From DATFDN01 sp963767645 (lineage in GTDB: Bacteria > Pseudomonadota > Alphaproteobacteria > Acetobacterales > Acetobacteraceae): a DNA stretch of 30,935 bases. The DNA is taken from contig CAVYEW010000016.1 in assembly GCA_963767645.1 (NCBI GenBank), positions 1 to 30,935 of the forward strand, written 5' to 3'. Positions 1 to 8,153 of the stretch are shown here, piece after piece. Made by a program: the position numbers and the translations under genes. Each line of letters starts with the position of its first letter. Position 1 is the stretch's first letter. The notes under the pieces are model-generated. The model made no database searches. It had not been told where the DNA came from and saw nothing but the letters and a program-made list of their open reading frames with translations.

Positions 1-1112
1 TGATTCTGCCGTTGTGCAGCCTGTTCGCGTGCCTGCTTCGCCTGCCGGCGCGCCACGCCGCCATCATCGCCATCGCCGCCGCACTGACCTGGACGGTCTA
101 TTTCTATCCCATACCCGGCCTGCCCGGCCCTATTACGCAGGGATCGCCGCTCTCCGTCATGGCGCGTGATCCTGTCGGCGTCGTTGCATTCGTCTTGCTG
201 TATCTCGGCTCCCCGGTCTCGTTTGTGCTGAGAAGCGACGGCACCTGGCAGCGCGCGGCCGAGACCGGGGTTGGGCTGCTGGTTGTAGCCGGGCTGCTCG
301 CGGGTTTCGCGCTGGTGCTCAGCCGCGAGGCCAGATCCCGTGTCCCGCAGCTTTGGATGATGGCGGCATCGGCCGGCCTCAGCGCCGTCCTTGCCGCGGG
401 AGGACGCCTTCCGTTCGGACTGCGCGAGGCGCTGACTTCGCGCTACACCACCCAAGCGCTCGTCGCGTGGGCCGCGCTTCTAATGTTTTTCGTGCTGAAC
501 CTGTCGGGAAACCCAAGGCGCGCGGTCCTCGTGCTGTCTGGCGCGGTCCTCGTCGCGCTCGGCGCCGCGCAGGGCCGGGCTCTGCGGCCGGATCGGACGG
601 AGTTGGCCGTGGAGAAGATCGGCGGGCTGGCGCTTCGCAATGCCGTGTACGACGACCGCTACATCGGGCCGCTCTATCGCAAGCCCGCTCGGCTCGTAGA
701 GGTCGCCAAGCAGGCACAAGCGCAAGGATTGTCGATCTTCGGGCGCGGCGTGCCCGGCTTCGACGATCCGCCCGTGCGGCCCGTCTCCGAGGGAACCTGC
801 CCAGGGCGGATCGATGCGGAGCGGCCGGCGGCGACGCCGGGCAAGATCATTGTCGAGGGCTGGGCGTGGGACAGCGAGCACGCCGCCTTGCCCAAGGCCA
901 TCGCGGTCGTCGGACCGGACGGGCGCACCATCGGCAGCGGCATCTTCGGCGAGATTCGCCATGATATCGAACTCAGGCTCGGCATCCGCGAAAAGCGGAC
1001 CGGCTGGATCGCCTTCGCGGATGCCACGCCGGGGCCGGTGCGAGTGCTCGCGAAGACCGCGCCTGACCGCTACTGCGCCATCGGCGAAATCTCTCTCGCG
1101 CCTGCCAAGTAG
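1..1112 (+). CDS. Polytopic membrane protein, 5' end cut by the window edge
   Basis: The frame is open from the first bases, so the true start lies upstream; a TTG at position 12 is only the first start-like codon. About six hydrophobic segments are visible in the first 200 residues (for example AAIIAIAAALTW, VGLLVVAGLLAGFALVL, LVAWAALLMFFVLNL). A soluble tail of roughly 150 residues follows, containing GWAWDSE and VVGPDGRTIGSGIFG stretches that look like a small beta-rich domain. The general shape resembles membrane proteins of surface-polysaccharide or lipid-linked sugar metabolism, but I do not recognise the family and assign no function. Its last 43 bases overlap, tail to tail, the end of the minus-strand TPR gene, whose C-terminal glycosyltransferase-like domain weakly supports a cell-envelope setting. 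Confidence 0.7.
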   Translation, partial: ILPLCSLFACLLRLPARHAAIIAIAAALTWTVYFYPIPGLPGPITQGSPLSVMARDPVGVVAFVLLYLGSPVSFVLRSDGTWQRAAETGVGLLVVAGLLAGFALVLSREARSRVPQLWMMAASAGLSAVLAAGGRLPFGLREALTSRYTTQALVAWAALLMFFVLNLSGNPRRAVLVLSGAVLVALGAAQGRALRPDRTELAVEKIGGLALRNAVYDDRYIGPLYRKPARLVEVAKQAQAQGLSIFGRGVPGFDDPPVRPVSEGTCPGRIDAERPAATPGKIIVEGWAWDSEHAALPKAIAVVGPDGRTIGSGIFGEIRHDIELRLGIREKRTGWIAFADATPGPVRVLAKTAPDRYCAIGEISLAPAK

Positions 1113-2638
1113 CGGCTTATGGCCGCGCCGACGCGAGCAGTCACCGAACTCCAGTCGCCCGGACGATCCTGCCGGAACAGGCGTAACGTGCGGTACCACG
1201 GCGTGTCGTCGCGGCCCAGCATCCAGCGCCAGTCGGGGGCGTAGGGCAGCATCACCCATGCCGGCTTGCCGAGCGCGCCGGCAAGATGGGCGACCGAGGT
1301 GTCCACGCATACGAGCAGGTCGAGCGCCGCCACCGACGCCGCCGTGGCGGCGTAGTCGGTCAGGTGCGGCGAGAGGTCGTGGAAGCCGTATGACGCCGCC
1401 TCGGAGGCGCGCGGACCGACCTGCAGGCTTATCAGCCGCGCGCCGGAAGCTGCGGCAAGGGCAGCTACCGAGAGTGCGGGCAGCGAGCGGCGCGCGTCGT
1501 TGGAGTGCGCCGGGTTCCCCGCCCAGACGATCCCGATCCGCCGCCCCGGCGGCAGCCCGGCCGCCACCCGCGCCGTCGCCGCCGGAGCGGCTGTGAGCCA
1601 GCCGGAAGCGGAGGGGATCGTCGCCGGCGTGGTGGCGAACACGCGTGGCAGGCTCATCTGGTCGATCCAGATATCGTACGCGGGCAGCCTCGCGGTCTTG
1701 TCGATGGCCGCGTGCAATCCGGGCGCGTGGCGCAGCAGCGGGATCAGCCGGCCGTCGCAGGCCAGGGTTACTCGCGCCCCACGCTCGGCGATTAGCGCCA
1801 TGTAGCGGCTGAGCTGGATGGTATCGCCCAGCCCCTGCTCGGCCTGAACCAGCACATCCTGACCATCCACCGCCTCGCCGTTCCACACGCGGCCGGGCAG
1901 ATCGAGGAAATCGTGCCGGAATCGGTCATGGCGCTTGCGCCACTCGTATTCGCGGAAACCCGTCTCGTAGTCCCCGGCCAGCAGCGCCGCCGTGGCGAGA
2001 TTCCAATGCGCCTGAGCGAAATCGGGAACGTGCGCGATGGCCGCGCCGCAGGCGGCGCGGGCCTCGTCGAGCCGGCCGAGCGAGGTCAGCACAAAGCCCA
2101 GGCTGGCATGGGCCTCGATCAGGCTCGGAGCAAGGCGGAGCGCCGTGCCGATGTGGCGCTCCGCTTCGTCCAGCCGATCCAAGTCGGCCTCGGCATTGCC
2201 GAGATTGAGCCAGGAGGGCGCGTGCCCCGGATCGAGCGCGACGGCGCGCGCCAGTGCGGCTGCCGCCTCCGTTGACCGACGAGCGGCGTTCAGCGCTGTC
2301 CCGCGCACAAAGTGCAACTCGGCGATGTCCGGGAAGGCAGCGAGACCCGTCTCGGCCGCCGCTAACGCCGCGTCGGTCCGCGATGCGGCGAGCAACGCAC
2401 GCGCAAGGTTGACGCGCGCCGCCCGATGCGTCGGGTCGCGCTCGACCGCAAGTGCCAACATTCGGGCAGCATCGTCCGGCCGGTTGTCGTCCAAAAGCAG
2501 CAGCCCCGACAGGAACAGCGCACGGGGTTGGCCCGGATCGGCGGCCAGCACCGTCCGGCAGATATCAGCGGCCTTCTCCCGCTCGCCGGCCCGATGATGG
2601 CCGATGGCCTCGAGCAAGGCTCCGGCGGTGCTTTGCAT
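1070..2638 (-). CDS. TPR-repeat protein with glycosyltransferase family 9-like C-terminal domain
   Basis: This 522-residue protein has two halves. Residues about 1-260 are tandem tetratricopeptide repeats (six or so; motifs such as ALFLSGLLLLDDNRPDDAA and SWLNLGNAEADLDRLDEAE). Residues about 270-515 form a Rossmann-like domain with GIVWAGNPAHSNDARRS and DLLVCVDTSVAHLAGALGKP, the pattern seen in heptosyltransferase (GT9)-like domains of alphaproteobacterial TPR proteins. Such proteins are thought to act in polysaccharide or glycoprotein modification, but donor and acceptor are unknown here. The start is ATG at 2638; the sequence before it has no convincing ribosome site. There is no signal peptide, so a cytoplasmic location is inferred. 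It lies 53 bases downstream of metX on the same strand and could be read through from it. Confidence 0.82.
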   Translation of the reverse strand: MQSTAGALLEAIGHHRAGEREKAADICRTVLAADPGQPRALFLSGLLLLDDNRPDDAARMLALAVERDPTHRAARVNLARALLAASRTDAALAAAETGLAAFPDIAELHFVRGTALNAARRSTEAAAALARAVALDPGHAPSWLNLGNAEADLDRLDEAERHIGTALRLAPSLIEAHASLGFVLTSLGRLDEARAACGAAIAHVPDFAQAHWNLATAALLAGDYETGFREYEWRKRHDRFRHDFLDLPGRVWNGEAVDGQDVLVQAEQGLGDTIQLSRYMALIAERGARVTLACDGRLIPLLRHAPGLHAAIDKTARLPAYDIWIDQMSLPRVFATTPATIPSASGWLTAAPAATARVAAGLPPGRRIGIVWAGNPAHSNDARRSLPALSVAALAAASGARLISLQVGPRASEAASYGFHDLSPHLTDYAATAASVAALDLLVCVDTSVAHLAGALGKPAWVMLPYAPDWRWMLGRDDTPWYRTLRLFRQDRPGDWSSVTARVGAAISRYLAGAREISPMAQ

Positions 2639-2691
2639 GGGCCGAAGATGACGCGGGCCCGGTCAAGGAATGGTTAAGGGTCCCCCTCCGA

Positions 2692-3852
2692 TCACAGCCG
2701 GGCGTGGGCGGCGCAGCCGGCCAGGAATCCTGCCACGGTGCGGTGGAAGTCCGGCTCGTCCAGCAGGAAGGCGTCATGGCCCTTGTCGGTGTCGATCTCG
2801 ACGAAGCTCACATTGGCGCCGGCCCGGTTGAGCGCGCGGGCGATGGCGCGACTCTCGGCGGTTGGAAACAGCCAGTCGGAGCTGAACGAGGCAAGCAGGA
2901 AGCGCGTCCGCGTGCCCCGGAACGCCCGCGCGAGATCGCCGCCGTGATCGGCCGCGAGGTCGAAATAGTCCATTGCGCGCGTGATGGTGAGATAGGAATT
3001 CGCATCGAACCGGCGCACGAAGGTGCTGCCCTGGTGCTGAAGGTAGCTCTCCACCTCGAACCGCCCGCCGAACAGCGCCAGCACTTCCCCCTCGTCTTTC
3101 GGCGCAGATTGCAGCTTGCGGCCGAACTTCCGGGTCAGCGCCTGCTCGGACAGATACGTGATATGCGCGCACATGCGCGCCACCCCGAGGCCGCGCGCCG
3201 GGACCGCGCCGGTCTGCCAGTAGCGCCCGCCCTGCCAATCCGGATCGGCGAAGATCGCCTGCCGCCCGACCTCATGGAAGGCGATGTTCTGCGCGGAATG
3301 ATACGCAGCGGTGGCGATCGGCAGCGCCGCGTACACCGCATCCGGATAGTCCGCGGCCCATTGCAGCGCCTGCATTCCGCCCATCGACCCGCCAATGACC
3401 GCGAACAGTCGGGCAATGCCGAGATGCTCGATCAGCCGCTTCTGCGCGCGCGCCATGTCGCGGATGGTGATGGGCGGGAAATCGGTCCCCCACTGCCCGC
3501 CGGCCCGCGAAGCGTCTTCGCGCGGGCTGCGCGGGCCGGTGCTGCCCATGCACCCCCCCAGGACATTGGCGCAGACCACGAAATACCGCTCGGTGTCCAC
3601 CGGCCGGCCCGGCCCAACCATCAGATCCCACCATCCGGCCTTGCCCGTAGCGGGATGGCGCTCGGCCACGTACTGGTCGCCGGTCAGCGCATGACAGACC
3701 AGCACTGCGTTGCTCCGCGCTGCGTTCAGCTCCCCGTAGGTGCGATAGGCGACCGTCATGCGCCCGAGCCGCGCGCCGCAATCGAGCGCCATCCCGTCCC
3801 GGAAGGTGACGTGCTGGTGACGCGTGTCGGCGAGAGGCGCGAGCTGGTTCAT
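2692..3852 (-). CDS. metX: Homoserine O-acetyltransferase
   Basis: The protein transfers an acetyl (or succinyl) group to L-homoserine, the first committed step of methionine synthesis, in the cytoplasm. It is an alpha/beta-hydrolase fold enzyme. The nucleophile elbow GGSMGGMQALQW, the acid in FSSDWLFPT and the histidine in DKGHDAF give the expected Ser-Asp-His triad; HALTGDQYV, NVLGGCMGSTGP and WWDLMVGPG are further family motifs. I chose ATG 3852 (386 residues, MNQLAPLADTRHQ) because AGAGG lies just upstream. A GTG at 3909 would add 19 residues but leave only 34 bases to the divergent dehydrogenase. The partner gene metW, usually adjacent in proteobacteria, is not next to it. No SAM riboswitch is evident in the short upstream gap. 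Confidence 0.95.
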   Translation of the reverse strand: MNQLAPLADTRHQHVTFRDGMALDCGARLGRMTVAYRTYGELNAARSNAVLVCHALTGDQYVAERHPATGKAGWWDLMVGPGRPVDTERYFVVCANVLGGCMGSTGPRSPREDASRAGGQWGTDFPPITIRDMARAQKRLIEHLGIARLFAVIGGSMGGMQALQWAADYPDAVYAALPIATAAYHSAQNIAFHEVGRQAIFADPDWQGGRYWQTGAVPARGLGVARMCAHITYLSEQALTRKFGRKLQSAPKDEGEVLALFGGRFEVESYLQHQGSTFVRRFDANSYLTITRAMDYFDLAADHGGDLARAFRGTRTRFLLASFSSDWLFPTAESRAIARALNRAGANVSFVEIDTDKGHDAFLLDEPDFHRTVAGFLAGCAAHARL

Positions 3853-3943
3853 GTGCCTCTGTCCATATGCGCGGTCGGGCGGACCCGCAACCCGCCCCGC
3901 CTCGCTCACGTTGATCCGGCGCTAAAAGAAAGGAACAATCAAC

Positions 3944-5113
3944 ATGAAGGCTCTGTGCTGGCACGGAAAGGGCGACATACGGTGCGATACCGTACCCGAT
4001 CCGGAGATCGAGCATCCGCGCGACGCCATCATCAAGGTCACGGCCTGTGCGATCTGCGGCTCCGACCTGCACCTACTCGACGGCGTGATGCCGACGATGG
4101 AGAGCGGCGATGTGGTCGGCCACGAGACGATGGGCGAGGTGGTCGAGGTCGGCGCCGAGAACAAGACGCTGAAGGTGGGCGATCGGGTGGTAGTGCCGTT
4201 CACCATCTCCTGCGGCGAGTGCTTCTTCTGCAAGCGCGGCTTCTTCTCCGGCTGCGAGCGGTCCAACCCGAACCATGCGATGGCCGAGAAGCTTTGGGGA
4301 CATTCCCCGGCCGGCCTGTTCGGCTACTCTCACTTACTGGGCGGCTATTCCGGCGGGCAGGCGGAATACCTGCGCGTCCCCTACGCCGATGTCGGACCGA
4401 TCAAGGTCCCGCAGAGCCTGTCCGACGAGCAGGTGCTGTTCCTGTCGGACATCTTCCCGACCGGCTACATGGCCGCCGATTTCTGCAACATCCAGAAGGG
4501 CGACACCATCGCCATCTGGGGCTGCGGCCCGGTCGGCCAGTTCGCCATCCGCAGCGCCTTCCTGCTCGGCGCAGAGCGGGTGATCGCGATCGACACGGTG
4601 CCCGAGCGCCTTGCCCTAGCACGGGCAGGAGGGGCGCAGACGCTCGATTTCATGAAGGAGGACATCTACGACCGTATCCAGGAACTCACGCAAGGACGCG
4701 GCGCCGATGCCTGCATTGACGCCGTGGGGACCGAGGCGGAGGCCACGGCGAGCATCGATTCGATGCTCGACCGTGTGAAGGTGGCAACCTTCATGGGGAC
4801 CGACCGGCCGCATGTATTGCGCCAGGCGATTCATTGCTGCCGCAACTTCGGCACGGTCTCGATCGTGGGGGTGTATGGCGGATTGCTCGACAAGGTGCCA
4901 ATGGGTTCGGCGATCAACCGCGGCCTCACGTTCCGCATGGCGCAGACCCCCGTGCAGCACTATCTGCCCGGTCTGCTGGAGCGCATCGAGAAGGGCGAGA
5001 TCGATCCCTCCTTCGTTATCACCCACCGCGCGGGCCTCGAACAGGGACCGGAGCTGTACAAGACCTTCCGCGACAAGAAGGATGGCTGCATCAAGGTTGT
5101 GATGAAGCCGTAG
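3944..5113 (+). CDS. Zinc-dependent alcohol dehydrogenase, formaldehyde dehydrogenase-like
   Basis: This is a medium-chain dehydrogenase/reductase of 389 residues. A catalytic-zinc Cys sits in CAICGSDLH (Cys38) with the His in VVGHETMGEVVE. Four closely spaced cysteines in SCGECFFCKRGFFSGCE form the structural zinc site. The Rossmann motif IWGCGPVGQFAIR, followed by an acidic residue in VIAIDTV, points to NAD rather than NADP. The overall style is that of the glutathione-independent formaldehyde dehydrogenase-like subgroup, but the substrate cannot be read from sequence and may be another alcohol or aldehyde. An AAAGGA ribosome site precedes the ATG. It diverges from metX with under 100 bases between starts, and a palindromic repeat follows its stop. 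Confidence 0.92.
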   Translation: MKALCWHGKGDIRCDTVPDPEIEHPRDAIIKVTACAICGSDLHLLDGVMPTMESGDVVGHETMGEVVEVGAENKTLKVGDRVVVPFTISCGECFFCKRGFFSGCERSNPNHAMAEKLWGHSPAGLFGYSHLLGGYSGGQAEYLRVPYADVGPIKVPQSLSDEQVLFLSDIFPTGYMAADFCNIQKGDTIAIWGCGPVGQFAIRSAFLLGAERVIAIDTVPERLALARAGGAQTLDFMKEDIYDRIQELTQGRGADACIDAVGTEAEATASIDSMLDRVKVATFMGTDRPHVLRQAIHCCRNFGTVSIVGVYGGLLDKVPMGSAINRGLTFRMAQTPVQHYLPGLLERIEKGEIDPSFVITHRAGLEQGPELYKTFRDKKDGCIKVVMKP

Positions 5114-5139
5114 GCACCCACCTACACAATCAGGCTTGT

Positions 5140-5200
5140 CGTCATGCCCGGGCCAACCCTCGGATCAGGTCCGGGGGCAATGGCCTACCCGGCCGTGACG
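5140..5200. repeat. Palindromic repeat, CGTCATGCCCG family, copy 1
   Basis: Outer arms CGTCA (5140-5144) and TGACG (5196-5200) bracket an imperfect inner stem formed by TGCCCGGGCC and GGTCCGGGGGCA. It lies in the 163-base gap between the alcohol dehydrogenase and chorismate mutase genes and resembles the dispersed palindromic elements common between alphaproteobacterial genes. A shorter perfect relative lies at 22430-22460. It could fold in RNA and act as a 3' end, but no T run follows. The rest of the gap (5201-5276) shows no clear promoter or ribosome site. Confidence 0.6.
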
Positions 5201-5276
5201 GTAAAAGGCAGCTGTTTGCAGCCCGCTTGGCTTCCGCTATCTGTTCCGGCCCCAATCGGCTGAGCCACGTATCCTG

Positions 5277-6140
5277 ATGTCCTCCTCCGCCCCGACCGCG
5301 TCCGGCGACCTGGTCGCGCTGCGCGCCGAGATCGACCGCGTCGATGACGCGCTGCATGATCTGCTGATGCGGCGGGCGGAGCTGGTGAACGAGGTCGGCA
5401 CCTCCTCCGACAAGGCTGGAACCCAGGTTGCGCTGCGCCCCGGCCGCGAGGCGGCCATCATTCGCCGCCTGCTCGCCCGCCATGCTGGCGCGCTGCCGCG
5501 CGCGGCACTGGTGCGGCTTTGGCGCGAGTTGCTGGCCGCCACCACGGCAATGCAGCGCCCCTTCGTCGTCGCCGTTTGCGATGCCGATCCCGACCGGGCC
5601 TTCGTCCAAGCGGCGCGCGAGCAATTCGGCGCGCTTACGCCGCTTCGCGTGCATCGCACTGCCACCGATGCCTTGCGCGATGTGACGGCCGGCGACGCCT
5701 CCGCCGCCGTGCTGGCGCTTCCTGCGCAGGACGAGCCGCCGGGCGCGGCCTGGTGGACCGCGCTGCTGCACGATGCGACGCCCCGGCTGCATGTCGTTGC
5801 CCGGCTGCCTTTCTGGGCGCCGCGCGCCGTGGGAGCACCCCGCGCCCCGGCCCTGGTCGTCGCCCCGATCGCACCCGACGCCAGCGGGCGGGACCGCTCG
5901 CTGCTCGGCTTCACGCTGGAGCGGGAGACGAGCCGCGCTCGCCTGTGCGAGACGCTTGGCGCGGCCGATCTTGCGCCGTCCGCGCTGATCCTGCGCCGCG
6001 ATCCGGGCAGGCTCGCGCGCGTGCTCGCCGAGGTGGATGGTTTCGTTACCGACGAAGACCCCCGCCTGTCCTGCGCCGGCACTCTCATGCCCATGGTGCT
6101 CGGTGCCTACGCCATCCCGCTGAACGGAGAAGCCGCATGA
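5277..6140 (+). CDS. Chorismate mutase with degenerate prephenate dehydratase/ACT-like C-terminal region
   Basis: Residues about 8-90 are an all-helical AroQ-type chorismate mutase domain (LRAEIDRVDDALHDLLMRR, then LRPGREAAIIRRLL), which converts chorismate to prephenate. Residues about 92-200 (VVAVCDADPDRAFVQAAREQFG, then TDALRDVTAGDASAAVLALP) follow the layout of a prephenate dehydratase domain. The Thr-Arg-Phe catalytic motif expected before the ACT segment is absent; the sequence there reads APALVVAPIAPD. The final part (DRSLLGFTLE to VLGAYAIPL) looks ACT-like, so amino-acid feedback control is plausible. The mutase call is firm; the dead-dehydratase reading is inference. The stop overlaps the hisC start (ATGA), so this gene heads a translationally coupled chorismate mutase-hisC-tyrC operon. 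Confidence 0.9.
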   Translation: MSSSAPTASGDLVALRAEIDRVDDALHDLLMRRAELVNEVGTSSDKAGTQVALRPGREAAIIRRLLARHAGALPRAALVRLWRELLAATTAMQRPFVVAVCDADPDRAFVQAAREQFGALTPLRVHRTATDALRDVTAGDASAAVLALPAQDEPPGAAWWTALLHDATPRLHVVARLPFWAPRAVGAPRAPALVVAPIAPDASGRDRSLLGFTLERETSRARLCETLGAADLAPSALILRRDPGRLARVLAEVDGFVTDEDPRLSCAGTLMPMVLGAYAIPLNGEAA

Positions 6141-7231
6141 CCGGCCCTCGCCCGCGCCCCGAGGTGCTGGAGGTCTCCCCCTATGTGGGCGGCGAATCCC
6201 GCATCCAAGGCGTCAACCGGATCGTCAAGCTCTCGTCCAACGAGGGCGCGTTCGGCCCGCCGCCCGGCGTGCGCGCGGCGGTCGCGCGGAGCATCGACGA
6301 GCTGCACCGTTATCCCGACGGCGAGGCGCGCGAGCTGCGCGCGGCGATCGGCGCCCGGTTCGGGCTCGACCCGGCGAAGATCATCTGCGGCAACGGATCA
6401 GACGACATCATCGCCCAGCTCTGCGTCGCCTATGGCGGAAAGGGGCGCGAGGTGCTGATGACCGAGCACGGCTTCTCCATCTACCAGATCGCCGGCACGT
6501 ATGCGGGCAGCCGCGTCATCAAGGCTCCCGAGCGCAATCTCACCGCCGACGTCGATGCTCTGCTTGCCCGGGTCAGCCCGGCGACGCGGCTCGTGTTCCT
6601 CGCCAATCCCAACAATCCCACCGGCAGCCTGCTGCCGCAGCCCGAGGTCGAGCGGCTGCGCGCGCGCCTGCCCGCCGAGGCGCTGCTGGTGTTGGACTCC
6701 GCCTATGCCGAGTACGTCGATCGTCCCGGCTACGATCCGGGCGTGAAGCTCGTGGATCAAGGCGCCAACACGGTGATGACGCGCACCTTCAGCAAGATCT
6801 TCGGCCTGGGTGGGATGCGCGTCGGCTGGGCCTATGCCCCCCTGGACGTCATCGACGTGCTGAACCGCATCCGCGCCCCGTTCAACGTCTCGGTTCCGGC
6901 GCAAGCTGCCGCCATCGCCGCGCTCGCCGAGCCGGGCTGGGTCGAGGACGGACGGGCGCACAATGCCGCCCAGCGCGCCCGGTTGGGCGCCGGCCTGCAG
7001 GCGGCTGGCATTCGCGTCTGGCCGAGCGAGTGCAATTTCGTGCTCGCCGACTTCGCCACCCCGGCCCGCGCCGAGACAGCGGACGCGCATCTGCGCCGCT
7101 CTGGGCTGATTGTGCGCCGGGTCGGCGGCTACGGCCTGCCGCACTGCCTGCGCATCACCGTCGGCACCGAGGAGGAGGTCGGCATGGTGATCGAGAACCT
7201 GACCCGATTCATGGCCGGGGCGCATGGCTGA
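6137..7231 (+). CDS. hisC: Histidinol-phosphate/aromatic aminotransferase
   Basis: This is a class I/II PLP-dependent aminotransferase of 364 residues. The PLP lysine lies in TRTFSKIFGLGGMRVGW; upstream are the substrate and cofactor motifs IICGNGSDD, LANPNNPTGSLL and LVLDSAYAEY. The family converts imidazole-acetol phosphate to histidinol phosphate in histidine synthesis. Members placed beside prephenate enzymes, as here, can also transaminate prephenate or hydroxyphenylpyruvate, so a dual or mainly aromatic role is likely. The start is ATG 6137, overlapping the stop of chorismate mutase by four bases, with GGAGA seven bases upstream; the frame runs further upstream only through the neighbour. 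The 3' end overlaps tyrC by eight bases. Both overlaps suggest coupled translation. Confidence 0.93.
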   Translation: MTGPRPRPEVLEVSPYVGGESRIQGVNRIVKLSSNEGAFGPPPGVRAAVARSIDELHRYPDGEARELRAAIGARFGLDPAKIICGNGSDDIIAQLCVAYGGKGREVLMTEHGFSIYQIAGTYAGSRVIKAPERNLTADVDALLARVSPATRLVFLANPNNPTGSLLPQPEVERLRARLPAEALLVLDSAYAEYVDRPGYDPGVKLVDQGANTVMTRTFSKIFGLGGMRVGWAYAPLDVIDVLNRIRAPFNVSVPAQAAAIAALAEPGWVEDGRAHNAAQRARLGAGLQAAGIRVWPSECNFVLADFATPARAETADAHLRRSGLIVRRVGGYGLPHCLRITVGTEEEVGMVIENLTRFMAGAHG

Positions 7232-8111
7232 ACCTCTGTTCAGACGCCTGGCCCTGCTCGGCATCGGCCACATCGGCAGCTCGGTGGCCCGCATCGCCAA
7301 GGAGCGCGGCGGTCTGGCGGGCGAGATCGTCGCCAACGCGCGCACGCGGCGCACGCTGGACCGGGTGATGGAACTCGGCATTGCCGACCGGGTGGAGATC
7401 GACCCTGCCTGCGCCGTCATTGGCGCCGATTGCGTGATGCTGTGCGCGCCCGTGGGCGCGTTCGCCGATCTCGCCGCCGCCATCGCCCCACATCTCGCGC
7501 CTGGCGCCGTCCTTACCGATGTCGGCTCGACCAAGCAGTCGGTGATCCGCGACGTCGGACCTTTCGTTCCTTCGGGCGTGCATTTCGTTCCGGCGCACCC
7601 GCTTGCCGGCACCGAGCACTCCGGTCCCGATGCCGGCTTCGCCAGCTTGTTCGACAATCGCTGGACTTTGCTCACACCGGTGCCCGGCACTGACCAGGAT
7701 GCGGTTGAGAAGATCGCCGAACTGTGGCGCCGCTGCGGCAGCATGGTCGAGGTGATGGAGCCTGGCCACCACGACCGCGTGCTGGCCATCGTGAGCCATT
7801 TGCCGCACTTGATCGCCTTCACCATCTGCGGCACCGCCGACGACTTGGCCGACGAGAGCCGCCAGGAAGTGCTGCGCTTCGCTGCGTCTGGATTCCGCGA
7901 CTTCACCCGCATCGCCGCGTCGAACCCGACCATGTGGCGCGATGTCTTCCTCAACAACCGCGAGGCGCTGCTGGAGATGCTGGCCCGGTTCGTCGAGGAC
8001 GCTCAGGCGATGGCCCGGGCGGTGCGCTGGGGTGACGCGGGCTATATCGAGGATAAGGTGGAGCGCGGCCGGAAGATCCGGCGGAGCCTGATCGAGCTGA
8101 AGCAGGCCTAG
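7224..8111 (+). CDS. tyrC: Prephenate/arogenate dehydrogenase
   Basis: The protein (295 residues) oxidatively decarboxylates prephenate to 4-hydroxyphenylpyruvate, or arogenate to tyrosine, using NAD(P). The N-terminal dinucleotide fold starts with LALLGIGHIGSSVARIA (GxGxxG). The catalytic domain has the characteristic VPAHPLAGTEHSGP loop and HHDRVLAIVSHLPHLIAF helix, which carry the active-site histidines. There is no ACT domain, so any feedback control probably sits elsewhere, possibly in the chorismate mutase tail. The ATG lies inside the end of hisC (eight-base overlap), giving a three-gene tyrosine-branch operon. The symbol tyrC reflects possible arogenate use; tyrA would be the alternative name. 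Confidence 0.93.
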   Translation: MAEPLFRRLALLGIGHIGSSVARIAKERGGLAGEIVANARTRRTLDRVMELGIADRVEIDPACAVIGADCVMLCAPVGAFADLAAAIAPHLAPGAVLTDVGSTKQSVIRDVGPFVPSGVHFVPAHPLAGTEHSGPDAGFASLFDNRWTLLTPVPGTDQDAVEKIAELWRRCGSMVEVMEPGHHDRVLAIVSHLPHLIAFTICGTADDLADESRQEVLRFAASGFRDFTRIAASNPTMWRDVFLNNREALLEMLARFVEDAQAMARAVRWGDAGYIEDKVERGRKIRRSLIELKQA

Positions 8112-8153
8112 ATCAGTCGTTACGCCGGTCACGGTGATGCTCGGGAGGAGCGT

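Noticed and set aside
480..1886. Long minus-strand open frame of 468 codons
   Set aside because: It overlaps the real TPR gene and the membrane-protein gene in another frame, has Arg/Ala/Gly-rich low-complexity sequence and no recognisable domain; this is typical of GC-rich shadow frames.
3853..3943. SAM riboswitch before metX
   Set aside because: The gap is short and shows no recognisable SAM-II-type conserved segments; I could not support one.
2452..4719. Plus-strand open frame of 755 codons
   Set aside because: It lies antisense to metX and out of frame with the alcohol dehydrogenase; there are no domains.
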